A stretch of 64,000 nt of DNA, from contig NZ_CP033926.1 in NCBI RefSeq assembly GCF_003815775.1, forward strand, positions 4,278,001-4,342,000, in the 5' to 3' direction. The notes beneath the pieces are model-generated. The model saw nothing but the letters and a program-made list of their open reading frames with translations, ran no database searches and was not told where the DNA came from. The DNA is from Chryseobacterium joostei. Its GTDB lineage: Bacteria > Bacteroidota > Bacteroidia > Flavobacteriales > Weeksellaceae. The translations under genes were made by a program, and so were the position numbers. Each line of letters starts with the position of its first letter. Within the stretch, counting starts at the first letter, position 1. Of the stretch, positions 16,482 to 25,448 are shown piece by piece.

Positions 16482-17213
16482 ATGAAACTTTTATATTCCC
16501 TGAGTCTGAGCACTTTTTTTATCGTCCTGTCTGTATTGGCTTATGGGCAGGAGGATAAAAAAGTAACCGCTAAAATCCAGAGCAGCTTTCTGGAAAATCA
16601 GATTAAGCTCAAAGCGGTTGTAATGAATAATACTGCTGTCTACAAAGAACTGAATTATCTTTTGGTATCCATAAAAAAAGGAAACGGAGGAAATCTTTCC
16701 AACAATCAGCAAAGTGGTAAATTTTCCGTAAATCCCAATGAGGTAAAGGTTTTGTCTGAGTTCAGTGTAAACCTTGATTCTAAAGATGCTCTGAAAGCTT
16801 TTCTGTACATCAGAGATGAAGAAACCCGAACATTAGTGGCTAAGGATAGCCTGGAACTCAACAGTGATCTTTTTAAAAAGAAAATAGCTAAAATAGAAGA
16901 TGATGCTGTTTATGAGTTGAAAGGCCTTACCATTGATGAAACCAAAACTAAGGTTGGAAAAGACTTTTATGATATGTTTTATATGCAATACAGCCAGCTT
17001 CCGGATAAAAGCAGCAACGCCGTTACTATTTCTGAACTTCCCCTCCGTGGAACAAGCGGCCAGATCAATATCCAGATTGATGATAAAGTGATCTACAGTT
17101 TCATGAGCAATCCGGGAGAGGATTACCTAAAGGAACAACTGGCTTTCAGCTTAAAATATATCAAAGAATTTAACGCAAAGAAAAACCTTATTAAAAATGA
17201 ATTTATCTACTAA
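16482..17213 (+). CDS. csgE: CsgE curli chaperone with N-terminal CsgH-like domain
   Basis: A 243-aa secreted protein. A signal peptide (SLSTFFIVLSVLAYGQ) is followed by an extra domain (about 28-128) with a pattern like CsgH: YLLVSIKKGNGGNLSNNQQS then GKFSVNPNEVKVLSEFSV. The C-terminal part (about 143-243: YELKGLTIDETKTKVGKDFY, SGQINIQIDDKVIYSFM, LKEQLAFSLKYIKE) is CsgE, which caps the CsgG pore and guides subunits. E. coli CsgE is about half this length, so this looks like a two-domain fusion. The CsgH assignment is from memory of the family pattern and less certain. ATG 16482 is used rather than an adjacent GTG. Confidence 0.82.
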   Translation: MKLLYSLSLSTFFIVLSVLAYGQEDKKVTAKIQSSFLENQIKLKAVVMNNTAVYKELNYLLVSIKKGNGGNLSNNQQSGKFSVNPNEVKVLSEFSVNLDSKDALKAFLYIRDEETRTLVAKDSLELNSDLFKKKIAKIEDDAVYELKGLTIDETKTKVGKDFYDMFYMQYSQLPDKSSNAVTISELPLRGTSGQINIQIDDKVIYSFMSNPGEDYLKEQLAFSLKYIKEFNAKKNLIKNEFIY

Positions 17214-17224
17214 AAACGTCCGCC

Positions 17225-17635
17225 ATGAAAACATTAATCATTATTTTAATCTTTATTGCGGGTATTTTCTACGGAAAATCTCAACAGCTCGTTTATAAAC
17301 CCGTAAATCCGGCATTCGGAGGAGATACTTTTAACTACCAGTGGCTATTAAGCTCTGCAAACGCACAAAATCCATTTGATGAAAAAACCGATTATAGTAA
17401 ATTACTTGATCGTGTAAATTCTCTTGACAGCTTCACCCAAAGTCTCAACAGACAGATCCTCAGTGAGCTTTCAAGAAAACTGTTTGAAGATCAGTTCGGA
17501 GACGGAAGTATAAAACCCGGTAACTACCTCTTCGGATCACTTTACCTACAGATTACCAACACGAATCAGGGACTTTTGATCAATATTTTGGATACCAGTA
17601 CAGGCGATCAGTCCGAGATCGTAATTCCAAAATAA
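17225..17635 (+). CDS. csgF: Curli assembly protein CsgF
   Basis: A 136-aa secreted protein. A signal peptide ending GKSQ is followed immediately by the CsgF hallmark QLVYKPVNPAFGGDTFNY, with the NPFGG-like segment that binds inside the CsgG barrel, then WLLSSANAQNPF. CsgF couples the secretion pore to the nucleator at the outer face. Length agrees with E. coli CsgF. It lies 11 bp after csgE and 27 bp before csgG. Confidence 0.92.
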   Translation: MKTLIIILIFIAGIFYGKSQQLVYKPVNPAFGGDTFNYQWLLSSANAQNPFDEKTDYSKLLDRVNSLDSFTQSLNRQILSELSRKLFEDQFGDGSIKPGNYLFGSLYLQITNTNQGLLINILDTSTGDQSEIVIPK

Positions 17636-17662
17636 AAAATAAACTTAAAAACCAAACTTACC

Positions 17663-19024
17663 ATGAGAACTTACATTTACACCAGAATTTTTTTCTGTAG
17701 TTTTCTGCTATGTATTTTGCAGGCTTGTAGTTCTATCTTTGGCTTACCCTCAGATCCCGAAAAGCCAACGATGGGAGAGGTAACCTCTTCTACACAAGAA
17801 TTAAAGAATCTTCCTTTACCAAAAGAAAAAGTAGTAATAGGAGTCTACAAATTCAGAGACCAGACAGGCCAGTATAAACCATCGGAAAACGGAAACAACT
17901 GGAGTACCGCAGTGCCACAAGGAACCACTACTATACTCATCAAGGCACTGGAAGATAGCCGATGGTTTATCCCGATTGAAAGGGAAAACATCGCAAATCT
18001 ACTCAATGAAAGACAAATCATCAGATCCACACGTCAGGAATACATCAAGGATGCAGATAAAAGCAGCCAGGCACTTCCACCACTTCTATATGCCGGAATT
18101 CTTCTGGAAGGTGGAGTTATTTCCTATGACAGTAATATCTTAACGGGAGGCCTCGGTGCCAGATACTTCGGAATTGGTGCTTCCACACAATATCGTCAGG
18201 ATAGAATTACCATTTATCTGCGTGCTGTCTCCACACTTAACGGAGAAATCCTTAAAACTGTTTATACTTCCAAAACCATTCTTTCAACCAGCGTGAACGG
18301 CAGCGTTTTCCGATATGTAGATACGGAAAGACTCCTGGAAGGTGAAGTGGGATTTACCCAAAATGAACCAGTTCAACTCGCCGTAACTGAAGCTATTGAA
18401 AAAGCAGTGAAATCTCTTATTATAGAGGGAATTCAGGATAAGATATGGGGAAAAGCCATTGAAGACAGAAGTTATCAGGCTCTGATTAATGAATATAATA
18501 GAGAACAAGAGCATAATGACGGAAGAGTAATTGGAAATAGATTTCCGAATAATTACAGACAAAAAGTATCCGTATTTGCCAACGTAGAGGCACAGAAAGT
18601 AAAAGATGACTATGTAAATCCTAAGATGAATATAGGAGGAAAAGCAGGGGTTAAATACTTTCTCAATCCCAATTTCAATGTAGAAATTAGTGGCAATTAT
18701 TTTACGTTGGAAAATGAAAATATTGTAAAAAGAAACTACTTCGGTCCGGAAGTAAATCTGGAGTATCTGCTTTTTCCCAAGTACAGATTTAGTCCATACA
18801 TTTATGGAGGAGTAGGGGCCTTGTATTCTAAATACAAACCTCAATACAAAGGACAGTTTGGAGGAGGACTTGAATATATGTTTAGTCCTAATGTTTCTCT
18901 GAGAGCTTCAGCACAATATGACCTTGGCTTCAAGGACGATTGGGAAGGTCTTGTAAGCGGAAAAAGAAAAGATCAGGCCCTACGCTTTGCTTTGGGAATC
19001 AATTTTTACCTTGGAAACAAATAA
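17663..19024 (+). CDS. csgG: CsgG curli secretion pore with C-terminal beta-barrel-like extension
   Basis: A 453-aa outer-membrane lipoprotein (lipobox around LQACSS). Residues about 45-265 match CsgG closely: STAVPQGTTTILIKALEDSR, WFIPIERENIANLLNERQII, GGLGARYFGIGASTQYR and RLLEGEVGFTQNEPV. At the constriction, E. coli Tyr51/Asn55/Phe56 correspond to a non-Tyr/Asn/Trp here (GNNWSTAV). An additional domain of about 160 residues (about 295-453) has alternating strands (FSPYIYGGVGALYSKYKPQY, GGGLEYMFSPNVSLRASAQY) and ends in FYLGNK, like an 8-stranded OMP. E. coli CsgG (277 aa) lacks it. Confidence 0.92.
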   Translation: MRTYIYTRIFFCSFLLCILQACSSIFGLPSDPEKPTMGEVTSSTQELKNLPLPKEKVVIGVYKFRDQTGQYKPSENGNNWSTAVPQGTTTILIKALEDSRWFIPIERENIANLLNERQIIRSTRQEYIKDADKSSQALPPLLYAGILLEGGVISYDSNILTGGLGARYFGIGASTQYRQDRITIYLRAVSTLNGEILKTVYTSKTILSTSVNGSVFRYVDTERLLEGEVGFTQNEPVQLAVTEAIEKAVKSLIIEGIQDKIWGKAIEDRSYQALINEYNREQEHNDGRVIGNRFPNNYRQKVSVFANVEAQKVKDDYVNPKMNIGGKAGVKYFLNPNFNVEISGNYFTLENENIVKRNYFGPEVNLEYLLFPKYRFSPYIYGGVGALYSKYKPQYKGQFGGGLEYMFSPNVSLRASAQYDLGFKDDWEGLVSGKRKDQALRFALGINFYLGNK

Positions 19025-19035
19025 AAACACCAATT

Positions 19036-20547
19036 ATGAAAACTTTAATAAAAATACTCAGTATATTCATCCTAGCCTTTTGTCTGTTTTCATGTAGTGA
19101 AGACCTTGTAGAACAGGCTCAAACAGGAATATTAAAAGGGAAAGTAGTGAAAAGAGGCAGTAATACGCCGCTTGCCAATGTGAAAATCTTTACAAATCCT
19201 ACCACACAGACGGTTTTCAGTGGTACCGACGGCTCTTTTGAAATCGCAGCTATGCCGGTAGGGAATTACTCCGTAAAAGCAGAACTTTCAGGATATATTA
19301 CAAGCTTTCAGTCTGTTAATATGCAGAATCAAAATCAGACAGTGACGGTGGTATTTGAGATGGATGATGATGAATCTCTGAACTCTCCACCCACAACACC
19401 GCAACTGCTAAGTCCGATAGATAATGCGGTAAATCAACCGTTAAGCGTTGAGCTGACCTGGAGTGCAACAGATCCGGATACAGCAGATGTTTTAAAGTAC
19501 AGTTTGACAATTAAAAATAATCTTGACACTAACGTGATTCAGGTTAATGATTTGACAGCTAATCATTATACGCTTTCAAATTTGAAGTTTGGTGTAAGTT
19601 ACTTCTGGCAGGTGTCTGTTTCGGACGGCATTCACCAGCCAGTTTTAAGTTTAATCAGTAAATTTACTACCAATACGGTTCCTGCCAACAGGTATCATTA
19701 TGTACAAAAACAAAACGGTAATTTTGTAATAATATCCAGCGATGATGCAGGAAATCATTTTCAGTTTACTGATTCATCGTACAACAGCTGGAGGCCAAGG
19801 AAAAATAACAATGCCGGCCTTATAGCATTTCTCCGAACAGAAGGTGGAAGTACACATATTTACACTGCCAATCCAGACGGTTCCAATCCTTTTAAAGTAA
19901 CAACCGTTCCGGTCGCCGGATTCAATAATTTTGAAATGGATTTTGCCTGGAGTACCAACGGTAAAGAAATTATTTATTCAAACTTTAATAAACTGTATAG
20001 GATTAATAAAGACGGCAGTGGCCTTACATTGGTGTACACCACGCCTGACGGAAGTTTGATCTCCGAGTGTGACTGGAGTTATGACGGAAGTAAAATCGCC
20101 TTGAAGACGAATGACTATAATGGCTATAACACAAAGGTATACGTGATAGATATTACAGGAAATGTCCTTAAAACGGTACTGTCCGGATCATTGGGAGCCA
20201 GCGGAGGCCTTAATTTCTCTGTAGACGGACAACTTCTCCTGTTTACCCGTGATATATCCGGATATCAGGACGGAAGCGGAAATTACCGTCAGCTGGATTC
20301 CCATATTTTTATCTATAATCTAAGCACTGATGCCCTTTATGACATTTCTGCGGAAAGCGAAAAAGCAATGGGAACAAATGATCTTGATCCAAGGTTCTCG
20401 CCAAATAATGCACAGGTGATCTTTATGAATACTTCCAATGATAATATTTCTCAAAGAAATGTAATGGTAGTTAACCTGAGTAGTAGTATGACGGATCTTA
20501 CGCGTTCTGCACTTTTCAGTAACGGAGAGATGCCGGATTACGAATAA
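19036..20547 (+). CDS. Curli-operon lipoprotein with regulatory-like domain and predicted beta-propeller
   Basis: A 503-aa lipoprotein (signal ILAFCLFSCSED, lipobox LFSC). In order: a carboxypeptidase-regulatory-like/CNA-B fold (about 30-110: GKVVKRGSNTPLANVKIFTN), a fibronectin-III-like domain (about 120-215: SVELTWSATDPDTADVLKYS), then TolB/WD40-like repeats (about 230-503: IFYTANPDG-type blades such as EIIYSNFNKLYRINKDGSGL and SYDGSKIALKTNDY). ATG 19036 follows csgG by 11 bp and starts the lipoprotein signal. A surface-exposed adaptor or adhesin for the curli system is an inference from operon position. Confidence 0.82.
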   Translation: MKTLIKILSIFILAFCLFSCSEDLVEQAQTGILKGKVVKRGSNTPLANVKIFTNPTTQTVFSGTDGSFEIAAMPVGNYSVKAELSGYITSFQSVNMQNQNQTVTVVFEMDDDESLNSPPTTPQLLSPIDNAVNQPLSVELTWSATDPDTADVLKYSLTIKNNLDTNVIQVNDLTANHYTLSNLKFGVSYFWQVSVSDGIHQPVLSLISKFTTNTVPANRYHYVQKQNGNFVIISSDDAGNHFQFTDSSYNSWRPRKNNNAGLIAFLRTEGGSTHIYTANPDGSNPFKVTTVPVAGFNNFEMDFAWSTNGKEIIYSNFNKLYRINKDGSGLTLVYTTPDGSLISECDWSYDGSKIALKTNDYNGYNTKVYVIDITGNVLKTVLSGSLGASGGLNFSVDGQLLLFTRDISGYQDGSGNYRQLDSHIFIYNLSTDALYDISAESEKAMGTNDLDPRFSPNNAQVIFMNTSNDNISQRNVMVVNLSSSMTDLTRSALFSNGEMPDYE

Positions 20548-20604
20548 TGAGATAGATTAATACCAAGAATTAATTCGTGGTTTGTACTGCGAAATGCAAG
20601 TTAA

Positions 20605-20683
20605 AAAGAATAAGATTTCGGAATGTAGAATATAATTCATGATTAAAGTTTTACTCTTATTCCTATCCGAAATCTTATTCTTT
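20605..20683. repeat. Perfect 18-bp inverted repeat, 43-bp loop
   Basis: AAAGAATAAGATTTCGGA (20605-20622) and its exact reverse complement (20666-20683) lie after the curli operon. There is no T-run immediately after the stem, so this is not a standard terminator. It could be a long-loop terminator, a dispersed palindrome or a regulatory RNA structure. Confidence 0.7.
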
Positions 20684-20762
20684 ATTATCTATCATATCTG
20701 TAAGAATTAATAATCAGTTTTGCCTGGCTTGTTATTAATAGGAATTTGGGAAATAGGCAAAT

Positions 20763-20795
20763 AAAAATTCCAGACCGTAAGATCTGGAATTTTTC
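20763..20795. terminator. Bidirectional intrinsic terminator
   Basis: Stem AAAAATTCCAGA / TCTGGAATTTTT with an 8-nt loop and T-run, between the convergent curli operon and LuxR-type regulator gene. Confidence 0.85.
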
Positions 20796-20806
20796 TTGGT
20801 TTTAGA

Positions 20807-21457
20807 TTAGTCGATAATATGGTTCTCAATAGCATATTTTACGACTCCTACCGTGTTTTTGACGTTGAGTTTCAAAAGAATTTTTTTTCGGTGTGTTTCT
20901 ACCGTATTGATGCTTATAAATAATTTTTCAGAGATATCTTTACTGCTGAAGCCGTCACAGATAAGTTTAAGAATTTCCATTTCACGGCGGGTGAGGGGAT
21001 CTCTTATGTGAATACTTCTTTTTTCATGTTCGTTGCTAATAAAGTTGATCATTCTTTCCTTGGCATGATCACAGATATAAATTTCGTTGAGAAGTAAGGC
21101 ATTAATAGATTTTAAAAACTCATCATACTTGCAGTTTTTATCAAGATAACTTTTTATGCCTTTGTTGAAAAGCTTACGAATATCAATTACATCATAGCAA
21201 TTTCCAATAATAATTATTTTGATAGTATGATTTTCGGAGGTTATATTTTCTACAGATTTGTAAAGTTCTGTAAGCATTAACATGTTTGAGCTCATCACAA
21301 GAATCTCAGGAGGTTCATCCTTTAAATGCTTTGAAAGAGTTTCTAATGAATTACAGATATGAATTGAGTTGAAGATTTTGCTTTGGGTCAGCAATTTCGA
21401 CAGGCCTTCAGTGTACAACATAGGCTCGTCAAAAATGGTTAGTCTTGGTTTCATCAT
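20807..21457 (-). CDS. LuxR/NarL-type regulator with Asp-less receiver, CsgD-like
   Basis: A 216-aa transcription factor. The N-terminal receiver-like domain (about 1-125) reads PPEILVMSSNMLMLTELY where a phosphoacceptor Asp would normally stand (LLD to VMS), so phosphorylation is unlikely. The C-terminal LuxR HTH is intact (DPLTRREMEILKLICDGFSS, KDISEKLFISINTVETHRKK, ILLKLNV). E. coli CsgD is also about 216 aa and of this class. Position convergent with the curli operon suggests it controls curli, but this is inference. The gene has a long AT-rich upstream region (21458-21683). Confidence 0.85.
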   Translation of the reverse strand: MMKPRLTIFDEPMLYTEGLSKLLTQSKIFNSIHICNSLETLSKHLKDEPPEILVMSSNMLMLTELYKSVENITSENHTIKIIIIGNCYDVIDIRKLFNKGIKSYLDKNCKYDEFLKSINALLLNEIYICDHAKERMINFISNEHEKRSIHIRDPLTRREMEILKLICDGFSSKDISEKLFISINTVETHRKKILLKLNVKNTVGVVKYAIENHIID

Positions 21458-21683
21458 GGTTAGTTTTATTTATATAAAAATATAAAAAAAACTTCATATT
21501 TTAAACAAAATTGACATATATTTTCATTTTTTAATATATATATTGATGGTAAATTGTTATTTTTATTGATTATTCATTAATATAATTCTCTTTTTGTTGA
21601 GTTTTGATGTGATAATTTAGAGTTATTGTGTCAAAATTTCTTATTCTGTCGGTATTTAAGTGTTGTTGTTTTGATCAATTAAA

Positions 21684-22154
21684 TTATTTAACTAACACGA
21701 CAGGGATATGTTTTACCGGAAAATTAACTGAGTTGGCAATAAAACAAAATTCATTAGCTTTATGATGCAGCTGTTCTGCTTTTTCTATCATTGATCTATC
21801 CGCCACCGTAATTTTAGGATGTAAGGTAACTTCAGTAAAATGCCCACTTCCATTGGGTGTTTCTGCCATGATACCGGTAGCCTCATCCATATAGTCTGTA
21901 ACAATAACGCCTGCTTCGGAACAAAAATGAAGATACCAAAGCATATGACATGAGGAAAGCGAGGAAATAAAAATTTCTTCAGGATTATGCTTTGTTTGAT
22001 CTCCCCGGAATGATGGGTCAGATGAACCTTCAATGTTAATTTTATGATCTACAGAGATAATATGGCTCCTTTCATAATCTCTGTAGCCGCTGGTTCCGGT
22101 TCCCTTATTTCCTGTCCACTGAATCGTAGTTTTGTAATGGTGCTCTTTGCTCAT
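21684..22154 (-). CDS. OsmC family peroxide reductase-like protein
   Basis: A 156-aa OsmC/Ohr-like protein. The redox Cys of the first motif is visible in PEEIFISSLSSCHMLWYL, and a second Cys occurs near the end in KANEFCFIANSVNFPV, giving the usual two-Cys arrangement. It opens with HHYKTTIQWTGNKGTGTSGY, common in the YhfA/OsmC-like branch. It probably reduces organic hydroperoxides in the cytoplasm. Single-gene unit; no specific regulator seen. Confidence 0.85.
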   Translation of the reverse strand: MSKEHHYKTTIQWTGNKGTGTSGYRDYERSHIISVDHKINIEGSSDPSFRGDQTKHNPEEIFISSLSSCHMLWYLHFCSEAGVIVTDYMDEATGIMAETPNGSGHFTEVTLHPKITVADRSMIEKAEQLHHKANEFCFIANSVNFPVKHIPVVLVK

Positions 22155-22163
22155 TTTAATAAA

Positions 22164-22196
22164 AAAAAAGTATCTGCTAAAATTAGCAAATACTTA
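22164..22196 (-). terminator. Terminator of the T9SS cargo gene
   Basis: Imperfect stem AAGTATcTGCTAA / TTAGCAaATACTT with flanking A/T-runs, just after the minus-strand gene that ends at 22220. Confidence 0.6.
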
Positions 22197-22219
22197 AAAA
22201 AAATCAAATATCAAGTTTA

Positions 22220-23611
22220 TTAGTCCTTGATAAGTTTTTTTGCTGTGCTATTTCCTTTTTCAAAGGTGACTTTAGCCATATAAACACCTTTAGGTAAATC
22301 AGAAACAGAAATGTTGCTGCCTTTTAAGGTTTTTAAAATCTTTCCGTCAAGAGAATAAATTTCAATTTTGTTTACTTTTTCCTTTGATTGATAAACCAAG
22401 GCTTGCTTCATAGGGTTTTCAAAGGAAATATCATTATTGATCTTTGTAATATCAGTTGTTGACAAGGTAGCATTGGTAAGCAGATACTTTACAATATGTC
22501 CGTTTCCTCTTATAATGATATTGCCATTATTAACAATCATTTCCTCCACATCAGAATCTGTTTGTAGATAATTGTTAAAAATAGGTTCCACTGAACCATT
22601 TTGAGTAAGTTTTGAAATTAAATTACTTGAATTGCCTGCTCCTCCAATATAATAAGATCCCTCTTCTTCTGTAATACTTTGAATCCATGCGCCTCCATTC
22701 AGTCCGGAATTTGTATTTACATTGTAGTTAAATGTATTATCAAGACTTCCGTCCGGGTTTATTCTTAAAAGTTTATCATCTGAACCTAGGGAGAAAAGAA
22801 TTTTATTATTGCTATCTACAAATACAGCACTAGTATTGCCATATCCATATCCGTTAGCATCTAACAAGGGTGCAGTGCCATTATTCCCAAAGCTAGTTAT
22901 TGGTTGCCCATTTGAATTAAATTTTTGAATAAAACCGCCGTTACTATTGAAACAGATAATATTAGATTGGTTGTCCATACGTACAAATGTTCTGCCTGCA
23001 GGACTTCCTTGCGTGGTTACATAGCCATTGTTTCCGAAAGTATTATCCAAACTTCCATTGGCGTTAAGTCTGAGAATTATGTGGTTGTGCTGAATGTTTT
23101 GAATGTATCTGATAGCATGAACAAGTATTTTGTCATTCTGCAAAATAATTCCATAGGAAGCATACTCTTGATCAGTAATAAGGGACGGTATAATAACAGT
23201 ACCGTTTGTTGCAAAAGAATTGTCTAATTGCCCATTAGGAAGTATTCTGGATATTGCGGCTGCTTCTGTATTCGTAAAGCCGAAAACGACCAATTTTCCA
23301 TCTGATTGTACTTTAACTTCATTCAGGTAGCTGTTATTAGGTAATTGAAGTTTACCGCTGTTCCCGAAAGTTTGATCTAGAGTTCCGTTGGCTGTAAGTT
23401 TTGTTACATAAGATTCAGTGACATTGATTCCATTGCCAGTATTCACATTATGTGTAAAATAAATTTGATTGTTAGAATCTTGAGCCATAGACCAGGTAAG
23501 GTTTCCTGGCATTGTAGCTATTCCATTGATAGCAAAAGTTGGATCCTTCGAAATAATCTGAGCAGAGATATTCTGGATCACCAGAATAGCCAGTAATAAA
23601 ATTTTTTTCAT
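22220..23611 (-). CDS. Secreted delta-60-repeat protein with T9SS type A sorting domain
   Basis: A 463-aa secreted protein. A signal peptide (KKILLLAILVIQNISAQ) is followed by repeated motifs of the type NGSLDNTFGNNGYV, LDNSFATNGTVII and LDQTFGNSGKLQL, spaced about 50-60 residues, i.e. delta-60/beta-propeller-like repeats. The last 80 residues (ISFENPMKQALVYQSKEKVN, IEIYSLDGKILKTLKG, SDLPKGVYMAKVTFEKGNST, AKKLIKD) form a type A C-terminal sorting domain recognised by the type IX secretion system. The protein is thus predicted to be exported and attached at the surface. Ligand unknown. Confidence 0.88.
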   Translation of the reverse strand: MKKILLLAILVIQNISAQIISKDPTFAINGIATMPGNLTWSMAQDSNNQIYFTHNVNTGNGINVTESYVTKLTANGTLDQTFGNSGKLQLPNNSYLNEVKVQSDGKLVVFGFTNTEAAAISRILPNGQLDNSFATNGTVIIPSLITDQEYASYGIILQNDKILVHAIRYIQNIQHNHIILRLNANGSLDNTFGNNGYVTTQGSPAGRTFVRMDNQSNIICFNSNGGFIQKFNSNGQPITSFGNNGTAPLLDANGYGYGNTSAVFVDSNNKILFSLGSDDKLLRINPDGSLDNTFNYNVNTNSGLNGGAWIQSITEEEGSYYIGGAGNSSNLISKLTQNGSVEPIFNNYLQTDSDVEEMIVNNGNIIIRGNGHIVKYLLTNATLSTTDITKINNDISFENPMKQALVYQSKEKVNKIEIYSLDGKILKTLKGSNISVSDLPKGVYMAKVTFEKGNSTAKKLIKD

Positions 23612-23694
23612 TTATTTGAGTTTCTAAAATGTGTTTTAAAAAAAGCCGATAATAATTTTAATTTTTCTCAGCACTTTTTTGCAAATATAATAAA

Positions 23695-23722
23695 AAAACC
23701 TCCAGTAAAACTAGAGGTTTGA
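23695..23722 (-). terminator. Terminator after the RNase G gene
   Basis: Stem ACCTCCAGT / ACTAGAGGT (one mismatch) with a 3-nt loop and A/T-runs, directly downstream of the minus-strand rng stop. Confidence 0.65.
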
Positions 23723-23730
23723 ATTTTGTC

Positions 23731-25290
23731 TTAATTAGAGAATTCTATTAATTCTTCTTTTTTTGCATTGTAGATTTTGTATTCTAAATATTTAAAAGAA
23801 TCCCTTGGAACAATGGTTACCCATTTTTTGTATTTGATAAACCATTTCATTTGGATACTTTTGATGCCTTTCGTTAAATAGGCTTCTACAAATGGGTGTA
23901 CATGCAGATAAATTTTTCCTTTTTCTTTCTGCAGAATATTTCTTAAGGTTTCACCCATTCTTTCCACGATAACAATTGGAGCTACAATTTCTCCATCTTT
24001 GTTCGGGTTTTCTTCTTTGGTTTCGATCTGTTTTTCCGGACGGTTTCTTTGTCTGGTAATCTGGATCAGACCGAATTTACTTGGAGGAAGAATTTTGTGA
24101 CGTGCTTTGTCACGCTTCATTTCCTCTTTTAGATGTTCATAAAGATCTCTTCTGTGATCGGAATTGATCATGTCGATGAAGTCAATCACAATGATGCCTC
24201 CCATATCGCGGAGGCGAAGCTGTCTGGCAATCTCAGTGGCTGCCATTTTATTCACCTTTAGGGCGTGTTCTTTATTAACAGCAGTTCCGGTGGTAATGTT
24301 ATTTCCGGAGTTGACGTCAACGACGTGAAGTGCTTCTGTGTGTTCAATAACAAGATAAGCGCCTTTTGAGCTTGGAATGTTTACGTGTTTTCCGAAGCTT
24401 TGTTTAAGTTGTTTTTCAACATTGTAATATTCCAGGAGTGGAATATGAGAATCATAAAACTGGACAATATTTTTCTTTTCAGGAGCAATTACTTCAACGT
24501 AATTGGTCATTTCATGTACCATCTGCTCATCATCGCAAATGATATTCACAAAATCCTGATTAAAATTGTCCCTTAAAATAGCTGAAGCTTTGTCTTCTTC
24601 GCTTAAAACTTTGGACGGAACTTTGTTTCTCTGGATATTTTTAAAAGTGCTTTCCCATTTTTGAATCAGCTGATTCATATCATTATGTAGGTCAGCAACC
24701 TTTTTTCCTTCGGCTACAGTTCTTATGATAACTCCAAAACCTTCAGGCTTGATACTGTCTATAAGAGTTCTCAGTCTTTCTTTTTCCTCAGAACTTCTGA
24801 TTTTTTTGGAAATGGAAACCTTATTGTCGAATGGAATTAAAACCAAAAAACGGCCTGTAAGTGAAATTTGGGTAGAAATTCTGGGTCCTTTTGTAGAAAT
24901 AGGCTCTTTGGTAATCTGTAGCAGAACAAGATCATCCTTTGCTATTACTTTTTCTACCGTTCCGTTTTTATCTATTTCGGGCTGTATCTCGAAATTTTTT
25001 AAGCTTGAAGTGCTTTGTTTTTTAGAAATAGTATCTCTTAAAAACTTTCTGTAGGTAAGATATTGCGGTCCCAGATCCTGATAATGTAGAAATGCATCCT
25101 TGTCATATCCAATATTTACGAATGCTGCATTCAGGTTAGGTGCCAGCTTTTTTACTTTTCCTATAAACAGATCTCCAACTATAAAATCGCTTTTGTCTTC
25201 TTGCTCATGAAGTTCACATAGTCTTCCGTCTTCCAGCAGTGCAATCTTTGTAAGATCATCTTCATGCGAAACTATTAGTTCTTTCTTCAT
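23731..25290 (-). CDS. rng: Ribonuclease E/G family endoribonuclease (RNase G)
   Basis: A 519-aa RNase E/G. It has an S1-type RNA-binding segment at about 36-125 (GDLFIGKVKKLAPNLNAAFV, YDKDAFLHYQDLGPQYL), then the catalytic region with both metal-binding Asp motifs (LHVVDVNSGNN and GIIVIDFIDMINSDHRRDLY). The RNase-E-type C-terminal degradosome scaffold is absent, so length fits RNase G. It acts in rRNA maturation and mRNA decay. It lies downstream of the HU and 29-aa genes but is separated from them by a terminator. Confidence 0.92.
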   Translation of the reverse strand: MKKELIVSHEDDLTKIALLEDGRLCELHEQEDKSDFIVGDLFIGKVKKLAPNLNAAFVNIGYDKDAFLHYQDLGPQYLTYRKFLRDTISKKQSTSSLKNFEIQPEIDKNGTVEKVIAKDDLVLLQITKEPISTKGPRISTQISLTGRFLVLIPFDNKVSISKKIRSSEEKERLRTLIDSIKPEGFGVIIRTVAEGKKVADLHNDMNQLIQKWESTFKNIQRNKVPSKVLSEEDKASAILRDNFNQDFVNIICDDEQMVHEMTNYVEVIAPEKKNIVQFYDSHIPLLEYYNVEKQLKQSFGKHVNIPSSKGAYLVIEHTEALHVVDVNSGNNITTGTAVNKEHALKVNKMAATEIARQLRLRDMGGIIVIDFIDMINSDHRRDLYEHLKEEMKRDKARHKILPPSKFGLIQITRQRNRPEKQIETKEENPNKDGEIVAPIVIVERMGETLRNILQKEKGKIYLHVHPFVEAYLTKGIKSIQMKWFIKYKKWVTIVPRDSFKYLEYKIYNAKKEELIEFSN

Positions 25291-25448
25291 TTTGTTATAA
25301 GATAAAATTGTTAAGATTTTAGGGAATAGGGGGTGTTCATGATTAATTCATCTATTAAATATAAGGATTTTGAATGAAAACCATTATATTTTTATTAAAA
25401 TAATATTTGAAACCATCCATTTTCCGCGGAATCTTATAGTTGCAAACA

